A DNA stretch of 36,983 bases from Sporosarcina quadrami (lineage in GTDB: Bacteria > Bacillota > Bacilli > Bacillales_A > Planococcaceae): assembly GCF_014836615.1 (NCBI RefSeq), contig NZ_JACSQN010000023.1:1-36983 (forward strand), in the 5' to 3' direction. Below are positions 1 through 7,197 of this stretch, piece after piece. The notes under the pieces are model-generated. The model was not told the origin of the DNA. It worked only from the letters and a program-made list of their open reading frames with translations, and made no database searches. The position numbers and the translations under genes were made by a program. How positions within the stretch are numbered: position 1 is the first letter of the stretch; every line of letters begins with the position of its first letter.

Positions 1-83
1 TTTAATTTTTCCATAGTGAATGAGATGGTAAAAAATTAAATTAATTACCTTTTATGGAATCCATGCAACGCTAGTGGGTACCG

Positions 84-1058
84 TCACAAGTCCATTTCCA
101 GCAAGGGTACGATTAGCTTTCTAACTTCGTCTGTCGTTTTTGTATTCATCAATTCATTCCTCAGCTCACCAGCACCTTTAAATCCACGAACGTAGATTTT
201 GAAGAAGCGTAGAAGCGGTTTGAATGAACGTGGTTCGGTTTCTGTTGAATAGTGATCGTGGAGATCGAGCTGCATGAGCAATAAATTCAAATACTCTTTC
301 ACACTATGTTCTCTCGGTTCTTTTTCAAATGCAAATGGATTGGTGAATACACCACGGCCGATCATTACGCCATCCACTCCGTATTTCTCGACTAATTCCA
401 AACCTGTTGCACGGTCAGGGATATCACCGTTGATCGTTAACAATGTATTTGGCGCAATTTCATCACGTAATTTCTTGATTTCGGGGATAAGTTCCCAATG
501 TGCATCGACTTTACTCATTTCTTTTTTTGTCCGAAGGTGAATGGACAGGTTGGCGATATCTTGTTCAAATATATGTCGCAACCATTCGCGCCATTCGTCG
601 ACCTCGATGTACCCGAGTCTTGTTTTTACACTGACTGGCAGTCCACCGGCTTTAGCCGCTTGAATGAGTTCTGCCGCGACGTCAGGACGACGGATTAAAC
701 CTGATCCTTTTCCTTTAGCCGCGACGTTTGGTACAGGACAGCCCATATTCAAATCAATACCAGCAAATCCAAGTTTCTTCATATCTATACTCATCTGTCT
801 GAAAAACTCGGGTTTATCGCCCCAAATATGTGCGACAAGCGGTTGTTCATCTTTTGTGAACGTTAACCGACCACGCACACTGTCTCTTCCGTCAGGATGG
901 CAGTAGCTTTCCGTATTTGTGAATTCCGTGAAAAACACATCAGGACGTCCTGCTTCTGCAATAACATGACGGAAAACGACATCCGTAACATCTTCCATTG
1001 GTGCTAATATAAAAAACGGCTTCGGTAAATCAAGCCAAAAGTTATTTTCGTTACTCAT
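84..1058 (-). CDS. dus: tRNA-dihydrouridine synthase (YfjN-type Dus)
   Basis: FMN enzyme that reduces uridine to dihydrouridine in the D-loop of tRNA in the cytosol. The 324-residue protein shows the Dus TIM-barrel signatures in order: LAPMEDVTD at residues 18-26 (flavin site), DLNMGCP at 102-108 with the presumed catalytic Cys107, the VKTRLG strand near 145, IHLRTKKEM near 174, and the phosphate-binding INGD and MIGRG segments in the C-terminal half of the barrel. Length fits the family (about 320-330). It resembles B. subtilis YfjN, which I recall as very similar through the first 230 residues, more than the DusB gene near folP. The ATG at 1058 follows an AGGAGG site by seven bases. It stands alone, transcribed leftwards; no terminator is visible in the 83 bases before the window edge. 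The exact tRNA position modified cannot be told from sequence. Confidence 0.95.
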   Translation of the reverse strand: MSNENNFWLDLPKPFFILAPMEDVTDVVFRHVIAEAGRPDVFFTEFTNTESYCHPDGRDSVRGRLTFTKDEQPLVAHIWGDKPEFFRQMSIDMKKLGFAGIDLNMGCPVPNVAAKGKGSGLIRRPDVAAELIQAAKAGGLPVSVKTRLGYIEVDEWREWLRHIFEQDIANLSIHLRTKKEMSKVDAHWELIPEIKKLRDEIAPNTLLTINGDIPDRATGLELVEKYGVDGVMIGRGVFTNPFAFEKEPREHSVKEYLNLLLMQLDLHDHYSTETEPRSFKPLLRFFKIYVRGFKGAGELRNELMNTKTTDEVRKLIVPLLEMDL

Positions 1059-1390
1059 TTTAGTTCCTCCTGTTGCAATACATAAGAACGATCGTTATCT
1101 ATTGCTAAATCCTTTGTCCATTCTAGAGTTTATCATTTTTTTAGATGGATGCACAGATATAACCATAATATTTAACTATCCTTATTGCACTAGAGCCCCG
1201 TTGGTTGAACAACAAGAGCATAGTTCTATTGCTCGTCGAATTTTACTAACAAAGCTTATACATGTTGATGAAAATGAACATAAGAAAACACCCCGAAATT
1301 TGGGTGTTTACTATTTAATACAAAGATTATGCTTTTATAGGTTCTCCGCTGAATTCAAATCAATAAACATTAAGCCGTAATTCGCCCTTG
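1059..1390. other. Intergenic stretch between dus and yceI
   Basis: The first part must hold the leftward dus promoter and contains a perfect 10-base palindrome AACGATCGTT at 1087-1096, about 30 bases upstream of the dus start. A 92-codon open frame (1102-1380) crosses the stretch, but it has no ribosome site or recognisable domain, and a terminator-like hairpin sits inside it, so I do not call it a gene. I recognise no mobile element here. Confidence 0.5.
1286..1309. terminator. Terminator-like hairpin upstream of yceI
   Basis: An 8-base-pair stem (AAACACCC at 1286-1293 with GGGTGTTT at 1302-1309) closes an 8-base loop. It has a short T-run on either strand, so it could work weakly in both directions. 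No clear gene ends next to it. It may shield the yceI promoter about 80 bases downstream from read-through. Confidence 0.4.
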
Positions 1391-1440
1391 TTGACAATCA
1401 TATTGAAACGATGATAATATTATCTCGAATTCAAGATATC
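1391..1440 (+). promoter_or_regulatory. yceI promoter with MhqR-like operator
   Basis: A sigma-A promoter is visible: TTGACA at 1391-1396, a 16-base spacer and GATAAT at 1413-1418. Directly downstream, where transcription should start, is an interrupted palindrome at 1421-1440 (TATCTCGAAT then TCAAGATATC). It matches, with one difference in the palindromic core, the operator consensus I recall for the MarR-type quinone-sensing repressor MhqR of B. subtilis (tATCTcgaAtTCgAGATa). Its position fits repression by blocking initiation. No mhqR gene lies in the window, so the regulator is inferred. Confidence 0.7.
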
Positions 1441-1504
1441 CTGATATTAAATTTAGATTTTCAGCATACACTAGTTCAAAATAAAAATAATGGAGGAATT
1501 TGTA

Positions 1505-2032
1505 ATGACAAAATGGACAGTAGACCAATCACATTCGGCAGTAGGTTTTGAAGTGAAACACATGATGGTATCAAAAGTGAAAGGACAATTTGATGCTTAC
1601 ACGGCAGATGTAGAAGCGGCGGATTTAACAGATCTTACAACAGCAACTATCGCTTTCAAATTTGACGTAGCAAGCATAAACACACGCTCAGAAGACCGTG
1701 ATAACCATTTAAGATCCGCAGATTTCTTTGATATTGATGTTTTCCCGGCAATCACATTTCAATCGACTGCGATTGATAAAGATGGCGATGATTACAAAGT
1801 AACTGGAGACTTAACGATTAAAGATGTAACGAAATCAGTCACATTCGATGTTGAATTTGGTGGTAAAGGATTAAACCCATGGGGTGTAGAAGTGTACGGT
1901 TTCGAAGCGGAAGCTAAAATCAATCGAGAAGAATTCGGTTTAACTTGGAATACAGCTCTTGAAACAGGTGGCGTACTCGTTGGTAAAGACATCAAAATAA
2001 AAGTAGAATTAGAAGTAAACCCAGCGGCATAA
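1505..2032 (+). CDS. yceI: YceI-family lipid/isoprenoid-binding protein
   Basis: Lipocalin-like beta-barrel of the YceI family; characterised members bind isoprenoid chains of quinone or polyisoprenoid type. The 175-residue protein starts directly with the fold (MTKWTVDQSHSAVGFEVKHM) and carries the typical FDVASINTRSEDRDNHLRS, FFDIDVFPAITFQS and DLTIKDVTKSVTFDV segments, the last leading to WGVEVYGFEAEAKINREEFGL. There is no signal peptide, so it should be cytosolic, unlike the periplasmic proteobacterial forms. ATG 1505 is chosen because TGGAGG at 1491-1496 is spaced for it; the upstream in-frame ATG at 1490 overlaps that site. It is monocistronic, between its own promoter/operator and a strong terminator. 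A role in quinone stress is inferred from the operator; function in Firmicutes is not established. Confidence 0.92.
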   Translation: MTKWTVDQSHSAVGFEVKHMMVSKVKGQFDAYTADVEAADLTDLTTATIAFKFDVASINTRSEDRDNHLRSADFFDIDVFPAITFQSTAIDKDGDDYKVTGDLTIKDVTKSVTFDVEFGGKGLNPWGVEVYGFEAEAKINREEFGLTWNTALETGGVLVGKDIKIKVELEVNPAA

Positions 2033-2119
2033 CTTGTATAAAAATAACCACTTCTCAAGTATGAACTGAGTCCCATTTAATGGACGATTAAAAAAAGCGG
2101 TGTTTCAGTCTATACTGCC

Positions 2120-2155
2120 AGATGACTTCGGTATTGTTCCGGAGTCATCTTTTTT
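2120..2155 (+). terminator. Intrinsic terminator after yceI
   Basis: A 12-base-pair stem (2120-2131 with 2139-2150, one G-T pair) has a 7-base loop and ends in TTTTTT. It separates yceI from the permease promoter. Confidence 0.9.
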
Positions 2156-2177
2156 AATTCATCGTTTATCCAAAAAC

Positions 2178-2234
2178 TTGTCATTTCACCCGAAAACGAA
2201 TAATATATGTAAGGAATCAAATATTGTTCGTTTT
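2178..2234 (+). promoter_or_regulatory. Purine permease promoter with PurR-like double box
   Basis: TTGTCA at 2178-2183, a 17-base spacer and TAATAT at 2201-2206 form a good sigma-A promoter. Two inverted CGAA-containing boxes overlap and follow the -10: AAAACGAATAATAT at 2193-2206 and ATATTGTTCGTTTT at 2221-2234, complementary at 13 of 14 positions. This layout resembles the paired PurBoxes bound by the PurR repressor of Bacillales, whose regulon includes purine permeases. No purine riboswitch core is visible here. Confidence 0.65.
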
Positions 2235-2249
2235 TTGGAGGTTTTTTTA

Positions 2250-3548
2250 ATGTTTAATTTGAAAGAGAATCATACAACAGCCAAGACCGAAGTTGTCGCG
2301 GGCTTTACAACGTTTTTCACGATGGTCTATATTATCGTTGTCAATCCGATAATTTTAAAAGATGCCGGGGTCCCTTTTGACCAAGTGTTTACCGCTACAA
2401 TTATTGCAACAGTTATCGGGACGTTATGGATGGCACTTGCAGCCAACTATCCGATTGCCATTGCACCGGGAATGGGCATGAATGCATATTTTGCGTATTC
2501 AGTCGTTGGAACAAATAGTATTGACTATCAGACAGCGTTCTCAGCTGTTTTCGTTGCAGGACTTCTATTTCTTATTTTATCGCTGACACCTTTCAGGAAA
2601 GTGTTGATTGAAGCTATTCCTGACAATTTGAAAAACGGTATAACCGCTGGGATAGGTTTGTTCATTGCCTTTATCGGGATGAGGCAGGCAGGAATGATTG
2701 TATCTCATCCTTCGAATCTGGTGGCTCTCGGCGACCTTCATTCACCAACTGTCCTTTTCGCTTTGCTCGGGTTGACTGTTACCATCATCTTAATGGCGTT
2801 AAAGGTGAACGGGGCATTATTCCTCGGTATGATCGTGACAGCTATTGTAGCCTTTTTCACAGGCCATCTATCGTTTGACCAAGGTTTCGTTCAAATGCCT
2901 TCACTTCCTGATGGTCTTATTGTTTCCAATCCATTTACAGCGTTTTCTGATGTCTGGAGTCATATGCTGTTTCCGATTGTGTTTTCCTTCCTTATGGTAA
3001 CAATCTTTGACACGACGGGAACGATGATTGGTGTTGCAAAGCAGGCAGGGTTAATGAAAGGCAATAAATTGCCGAGAGCTCGCCAAGCATTGTTGGCCGA
3101 TTCATTTGCAGCAACAGCTGGGTCCATGTTCGGAACTACACCAACTAGCGCTTACATTGAATCATCTGCAGGCGTAGCGGCGGGGGGACGTACTGGGCTT
3201 ACAACATTGACTGTTGCACTTTTGTTCATCGTCGCGGCGTTTTTCGGACCGCTAGTCAGTGCAGTTTCAGGCCTATCGTCTATTACAGCACCTGCATTGA
3301 TAATTGTCGGAAGTCTCATGATGGGGGCAATCGCCGAGATCAAGTGGAATGAGATAGACGAAGCTTTTCCCGCGTTCCTTATTATCCTAAGCATGCCGCT
3401 TACATCAAGCATTGCGACAGGGATCGCACTCGGATTCGTGTCTCTTCCTATCTTAAAAGTAGTGATGGGGAAATGGCGTGAAATCCATCCATTGCTGTAT
3501 GTATTTGCGGTACTGTTCTTTTATCAATTAGCATTTTTGCCGCATTAA
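2250..3548 (+). CDS. NCS2-family purine (guanine/hypoxanthine or adenine) permease
   Basis: Integral membrane proton symporter for nucleobases, of the AzgA-like branch of NCS2 (PbuG/PbuO in B. subtilis). The 432-residue protein begins MFNLKENHTTAKTEVVAGFT, a typical start for this branch, followed by NPIIL, APGMGMNAYFAYSVV (TM3 substrate region), then FDTTGTMIGVAKQAGL and GTTPTSAYIESSAGVAAGGR, the conserved TM8-TM10 signatures. I count roughly 12-14 hydrophobic segments. The start is ATG 2250, five codons into an AT-rich leader after a GGAGG at 2237-2241; the longer open frame back to 2100 overlaps the yceI terminator and is rejected. Monocistronic, with a PurR-like operator upstream and a bidirectional terminator downstream. 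Which base is carried cannot be decided from sequence. Confidence 0.92.
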   Translation: MFNLKENHTTAKTEVVAGFTTFFTMVYIIVVNPIILKDAGVPFDQVFTATIIATVIGTLWMALAANYPIAIAPGMGMNAYFAYSVVGTNSIDYQTAFSAVFVAGLLFLILSLTPFRKVLIEAIPDNLKNGITAGIGLFIAFIGMRQAGMIVSHPSNLVALGDLHSPTVLFALLGLTVTIILMALKVNGALFLGMIVTAIVAFFTGHLSFDQGFVQMPSLPDGLIVSNPFTAFSDVWSHMLFPIVFSFLMVTIFDTTGTMIGVAKQAGLMKGNKLPRARQALLADSFAATAGSMFGTTPTSAYIESSAGVAAGGRTGLTTLTVALLFIVAAFFGPLVSAVSGLSSITAPALIIVGSLMMGAIAEIKWNEIDEAFPAFLIILSMPLTSSIATGIALGFVSLPILKVVMGKWREIHPLLYVFAVLFFYQLAFLPH

Positions 3549-3569
3549 AAACTTTGTTGTTTCACAATA

Positions 3570-3618
3570 AAAACAATCCATCAGTGAGTTTTGCAACAGC
3601 TCAATGATGGATTGTTTT
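3570..3618. terminator. Bidirectional terminator between permease and helD
   Basis: A 14-base-pair stem (3570-3583 with 3605-3618), extended by an inner 4-pair stem (3585-3588 with 3600-3603), has A-rich and T-rich flanks on opposite sides. It lies between convergent genes and can stop transcription both ways. Confidence 0.9.
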
Positions 3619-3623
3619 ATTTC

Positions 3624-5975
3624 TTACTCTGTTTCTAGTTGAAATCTACTGTCCTCTAATAGCGAGACATTTTGCAAAAAGGGGCTTGGTTTACCTACGC
3701 TATATATCTGCAAGTAGTGCATAGCCCGAGTACAAGCTGTGTAGAACAATCTTCGTAAGCCTGCATCACCATAGATTTGCGCAGATGCATCATAAATAAT
3801 GACTGCATCGAATTCAATACCTTTGGCCAAATATGCAGGTATGACGACAACGCCTTGCTGGTATTCAGTCGATCCATTCTTCACGAGTTTAATATCCTCG
3901 ATGTCGCCTAAAGAATCATATGCTGTGATGCTTTCTGCTACCGATTTGCATATAATCGCTATGGTGCTATATTGCCGTTTCTGTAAGTCTGCTACTTTGG
4001 CGGCTATGGAATCATGCAATTCTGCGTGATTGGATTTCTGCGTTAGAATTGGCTTCTCGCCATCACGTTCAATTGAAGATATTTGATCGCCGTTAGGTAC
4101 AAGTTCGCGTGTGAAATCGACAATTGGTTTTGTCGACCTGTAGCTACGTGACAAGTTGATTGCCTCTGTTTCATCGGGACCATATAAGCCGGAAAGTGTG
4201 TTGAAATCAACCATTTCATTCGCATGGGCAAATATTGCTTGGTTAAAGTCGCCGAGCACAGTCATTTTAGCTCTTGGAAATAATCGTTTCAAGAACTCGA
4301 ATTGAAATGGAGAATAATCTTGAGCCTCGTCTATAAGTACATGTTTAATTGAGCTATTCGTCTGAAAGCCTTGAATGAGTTCTTTCATGAATAAAAACGG
4401 AGTAGCATCTTCGTAATGTAGCTTACCTTCTTCTAGCATTTTAACAGTCATTCGACAAATACCTTGCCACTCCTTAGGCGCTTCGCCGTTCATCCATAAT
4501 TTGATCTGGTTGGGATCGGTAAAGAACTGTTTATAGATTGTCTTGATATTGACGAAGTGTAGCGCCTTAATCCGTTTTCGTAAAGGCTTTAACTTTTTGC
4601 GGACGATTAAAAGTGCTAGCGCATTTGTATCGAGTTCATAATCATATAACGCTTCTCCTTTAAATCCGCTTTTTTTAGCTAAATAAGTAAATGCTTTGTC
4701 GTATTCCTCATTACTTAGTAGTTCAACTTCTTCCTCTACCCATGGTTTGGTCAGTTCGAACTTCTGTACTTCATTTATTTTCTTGATCAGCCATTCCTTA
4801 ATTATTTCAAGTCTGCTATGAAAGGGAAGTGAGGTATCGCTGCCATAAAACTTTTCTTCGATTTGTTTCGCGGTAACAATTTTCTCTCCTCTGAAGGTAA
4901 TCCCTTTGAATACCATTCCGGAAAATTCAAGCGACTTCCTGTATGAAGTGAACGCCTCGAAAAAACGGTTGGTTGCCTTGAATCGAATGCCTGCAAGGCG
5001 TGTTTGATAGGATGGGTCACCGACTGCAGTTAAAACAAATTCTAACTGATCGTATGGATTCTCAACTTGAAACGAACTTCTTAGGCGATGATTTAAGTAT
5101 TCCTGAAAAGTGACCTGTTGCATATTCTCTTCGCCGAGTTCCGGCAACACATTGGAGACGTAACTATTGAACATTGAATTAGGCGAAAAGAGAATGATTT
5201 GATCGGCAGTTATCACGTCACGATATTTATAAAGTAAAAAGGCAATCCGTTGCATGGCGGCTGATGTTTTACCACTGCCAGCAGCACCGTGTACAATGAG
5301 CATTCGCCCATGATCGTGTCGAATGATGTGATTTTGCTCTTGTTGTATGGTGGCTACTATGTTGTGCATATGCTTGTCTGTCCCTTTACCAAGCACTTGT
5401 TGTAAAATTTCGTCGCCAATGGTAAGGCTAGTATCGAACAAGGATTGGATAATACCACCGCGAATTAAGTATTGCCACTTTTTTTTGAGTGTGCCGTGGA
5501 TGGCTCCTCCTGGTGTTGTGTATTTAGCGGCACCAGGTGAATAATCATAGTAAACACTTGAAACAGGGGCTCTCCAATCGTAAATCAGAAAATTTTCTCC
5601 ACTAGTATCTGTGAGTGTGGAGATACCGATATATATTTGTTCAACAGTTGAAGTTCCTTCTTCGATGAAATCAATTCGACCAAAATAGGGATTCTCTTGC
5701 ATACGTCGTAACGCAGCTAATCGTTTAGTAGTATGTCGGTGGTTGCTTTGGCTGACTGATAAAGCTTGGGCTTCTTGTCTTAAGCCAATGATTGTTTCAA
5801 GATAATCATCGAAAGTTTCCGTATTTACTTTTACTTCATCCCAAAAGTGTTTGCGTATATTTACAACTTCCGTCCGATGTCTTGAAGTTACATCTTCAGC
5901 CTTGTTGATTTGCTGTGAAATCGTTTCCATCACTCGGTTAACTCGTTCTTGCTCATGGTCAATTTTCATTTTCAT
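3624..5975 (-). CDS. helD: HelD-type RNA polymerase recycling helicase
   Basis: Superfamily 1 UvrD/Rep-like ATPase that binds RNA polymerase and frees it from stalled or inactive complexes. The 783 residues match B. subtilis HelD/YvgS (774). Residues 1-70 are charged and predicted to form the antiparallel coiled coil that enters the secondary channel. The family signature YDWRAPVSSVYYD is at 132-144 and Walker A GAAGSGKT at 230-237. Walker B-like LIDEAQDYSPFQ is near 555, SYRSTKPIVDFTRE near 610, and the C-terminal YTACTRAMH motif near 755. The first ATG (5975) is preferred because AAGGAG lies eight bases upstream. It is a single gene ended by the bidirectional terminator at 3570-3618. A leftward promoter may be TTACTC-17-TACAAT near 6021-6049, overlapping a rightward promoter. 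Confidence 0.95.
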   Translation of the reverse strand: MKMKIDHEQERVNRVMETISQQINKAEDVTSRHRTEVVNIRKHFWDEVKVNTETFDDYLETIIGLRQEAQALSVSQSNHRHTTKRLAALRRMQENPYFGRIDFIEEGTSTVEQIYIGISTLTDTSGENFLIYDWRAPVSSVYYDYSPGAAKYTTPGGAIHGTLKKKWQYLIRGGIIQSLFDTSLTIGDEILQQVLGKGTDKHMHNIVATIQQEQNHIIRHDHGRMLIVHGAAGSGKTSAAMQRIAFLLYKYRDVITADQIILFSPNSMFNSYVSNVLPELGEENMQQVTFQEYLNHRLRSSFQVENPYDQLEFVLTAVGDPSYQTRLAGIRFKATNRFFEAFTSYRKSLEFSGMVFKGITFRGEKIVTAKQIEEKFYGSDTSLPFHSRLEIIKEWLIKKINEVQKFELTKPWVEEEVELLSNEEYDKAFTYLAKKSGFKGEALYDYELDTNALALLIVRKKLKPLRKRIKALHFVNIKTIYKQFFTDPNQIKLWMNGEAPKEWQGICRMTVKMLEEGKLHYEDATPFLFMKELIQGFQTNSSIKHVLIDEAQDYSPFQFEFLKRLFPRAKMTVLGDFNQAIFAHANEMVDFNTLSGLYGPDETEAINLSRSYRSTKPIVDFTRELVPNGDQISSIERDGEKPILTQKSNHAELHDSIAAKVADLQKRQYSTIAIICKSVAESITAYDSLGDIEDIKLVKNGSTEYQQGVVVIPAYLAKGIEFDAVIIYDASAQIYGDAGLRRLFYTACTRAMHYLQIYSVGKPSPFLQNVSLLEDSRFQLETE

Positions 5976-6006
5976 TTCAAAAACTCCTTAATAATCGTAA
6001 TAGGGG

Positions 6007-6036
6007 TTGACTGAAAAGGGGATTGTAGTGTATACT
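6007..6036 (+). promoter_or_regulatory. Orphan rightward sigma-A promoter
   Basis: TTGACT at 6007-6012, an 18-base spacer and TATACT at 6031-6036 form a strong promoter reading right, away from helD. No rightward protein gene follows; the next genes on that side are leftward (tetR). The only visible end is the hairpin at 6119-6160. Confidence 0.55.
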
Positions 6037-6042
6037 ATTATT

Positions 6043-6163
6043 GAGAGTAATATAAGTAAAAATATAACATTTGCATATCTATATAATTTAACATGTTTTT
6101 TGATTTTTATCAATATGAAAAAGCCGATTTCTTAGTTTGTATTCTAAGAAATCGGCTTTTATA
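6043..6163 (+). ncRNA. Candidate small RNA, about 120 nt
   Basis: This stretch lies between the orphan promoter at 6007-6036 and a 17-pair terminator hairpin. It is AT-rich, has no ribosome-site-preceded open frame, and matches no RNA family I know. An open frame from ATG 6093 runs through the hairpin and lacks a Shine-Dalgarno. The RNA is inferred only from the promoter-terminator pairing; the hairpin is also the natural terminator for tetR on the other strand. Confidence 0.35.
6119..6160. terminator. Terminator of tetR, possibly bidirectional
   Basis: A perfect 17-base-pair stem (6119-6135 with 6144-6160) encloses an 8-base loop. On the minus strand it is followed by a T-run and lies 107 bases past the tetR stop. 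On the plus strand it ends in GGCTTTTATATTT and could end a small RNA. Confidence 0.88.
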
Positions 6164-6266
6164 TTTACTTAAAGTTTTTAGTTATGGATCATTCTTTCCA
6201 TTCTATTTACAAAATCATCAGTTTTCCTATTTATGAGAGACATCGTGTCATATTTTAGACGAAGAA

Positions 6267-7100
6267 TTAAAATCCAAAATACCCTCGAAGTAAATAAGCA
6301 GCCCATTTACAATGTGGATGTGGTTGGATATTCTCGAGTAAACCTTTAACAAGAGGGCGACTTAGTGTAGGTTCAAGCAACTCTTGCTTAAGTAAGAGTA
6401 ACGATTCTTTTTCAATAGAATCTTCAATATCATCTAACGTTTGTTCAATGACCCCTAGGATCTGCTCATTTGTCACTTCATTACAGGATTGCTGCTTAAA
6501 CTGTTGGACGAGCTCGTTTGAGACGAATGGGATGGTAACATACTTCGCTAATAAATTTGTTTTCTCTGTAAGCGAATGGGCAAGTAACTCTAAGTCCAAT
6601 GGTGTGTTGTAGAAAATAAATAACTCCGAATACATCTTCATGAAGCCTTTAATACAAAAAACTAAATCATGTTTTGTTTGGCCAACCTCTTCATCGTATA
6701 ATCGTTCAACCATCGATAAGATGGTATCCTCCATCATTTTATCGTATGAACGCATCTTTACGATAAATTCCTTATTAAACGAGCGCATTTGTTCTTTAAT
6801 AAGCACTTTGGCAAAGTCAGAGTGTTTATTAAACGATTCAAAAACGGTGTAGTAAAATTTATAGAGAAGTTCGCTGTCGATTGTTGTGGATTTGACCAGG
6901 TAGTCAATATTGGACGTGAATTGCGTTGTAAAGTAATCAATCAATGCTAAAATCAATTCGTCTTTTGACTTGAACGACAGATAGAATGCACCTTTGGAAA
7001 TACCACAATGGTCTGTTATTTGTTGTACAGAAGTAGCTTCAAAGCCTTGATCTGCAAAGAGTTCCAATGCTTTTTCCATAATCAGTTGTTTTTTTGACAT
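6267..7100 (-). CDS. TetR-family transcriptional repressor of the adjacent RND exporter
   Basis: Cytosolic one-component regulator. The 277-residue protein has an N-terminal TetR helix-turn-helix in residues 5-50, with FADQGFEATSVQQITDHCGISKGAFYLSFKSK as hallmark pieces, then a long helical ligand-binding domain of no family I can name. It is longer than most TetR proteins (about 200), the extra being a C-terminal helical stretch. The start at 7100 is chosen because AGGAGC lies nine bases before it; the longer frame from 7148 would begin inside the promoter/operator. It is divergent from the swrC-like gene and shares overlapping promoters and an inverted repeat with it. Control of that exporter and of itself is therefore very likely; the inducer is unknown. 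Confidence 0.9.
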   Translation of the reverse strand: MSKKQLIMEKALELFADQGFEATSVQQITDHCGISKGAFYLSFKSKDELILALIDYFTTQFTSNIDYLVKSTTIDSELLYKFYYTVFESFNKHSDFAKVLIKEQMRSFNKEFIVKMRSYDKMMEDTILSMVERLYDEEVGQTKHDLVFCIKGFMKMYSELFIFYNTPLDLELLAHSLTEKTNLLAKYVTIPFVSNELVQQFKQQSCNEVTNEQILGVIEQTLDDIEDSIEKESLLLLKQELLEPTLSRPLVKGLLENIQPHPHCKWAAYLLRGYFGF

Positions 7101-7125
7101 TGTGTAATCGCTCCTAGTCTTATTG

Positions 7126-7178
7126 TTGACAAATGACCCGTTAGTCATTAGTATATGAAAATGAGTCTATAAAGTCAA
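7126..7178. promoter_or_regulatory. Overlapping divergent promoters and TetR-type operator
   Basis: Rightward: TTGACA at 7126-7131, 17 bases, TAGTAT at 7149-7154. Leftward: TTGACT (7178-7173), 17 bases, TATACT (7155-7150). The two -10 elements occupy the same bases on opposite strands. An inverted repeat AATGAC (7132-7137), N6, GTCATT (7144-7149) fills the rightward spacer. Repressor bound there would block both promoters. Confidence 0.75.
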
Positions 7179-7197
7179 TGTAGGGGAAGGTGTAATC

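Noticed and set aside
1102..1380. 92-codon rightward open frame upstream of yceI
   Set aside because: No ribosome site, no recognisable domain, contains a terminator-like hairpin, and AT-rich sequence gives such frames by chance.
2033..2249. Purine riboswitch before the NCS2 permease
   Set aside because: The conserved loop and junction sequences of the purine aptamer are absent; the paired CGAA boxes explain the region better.
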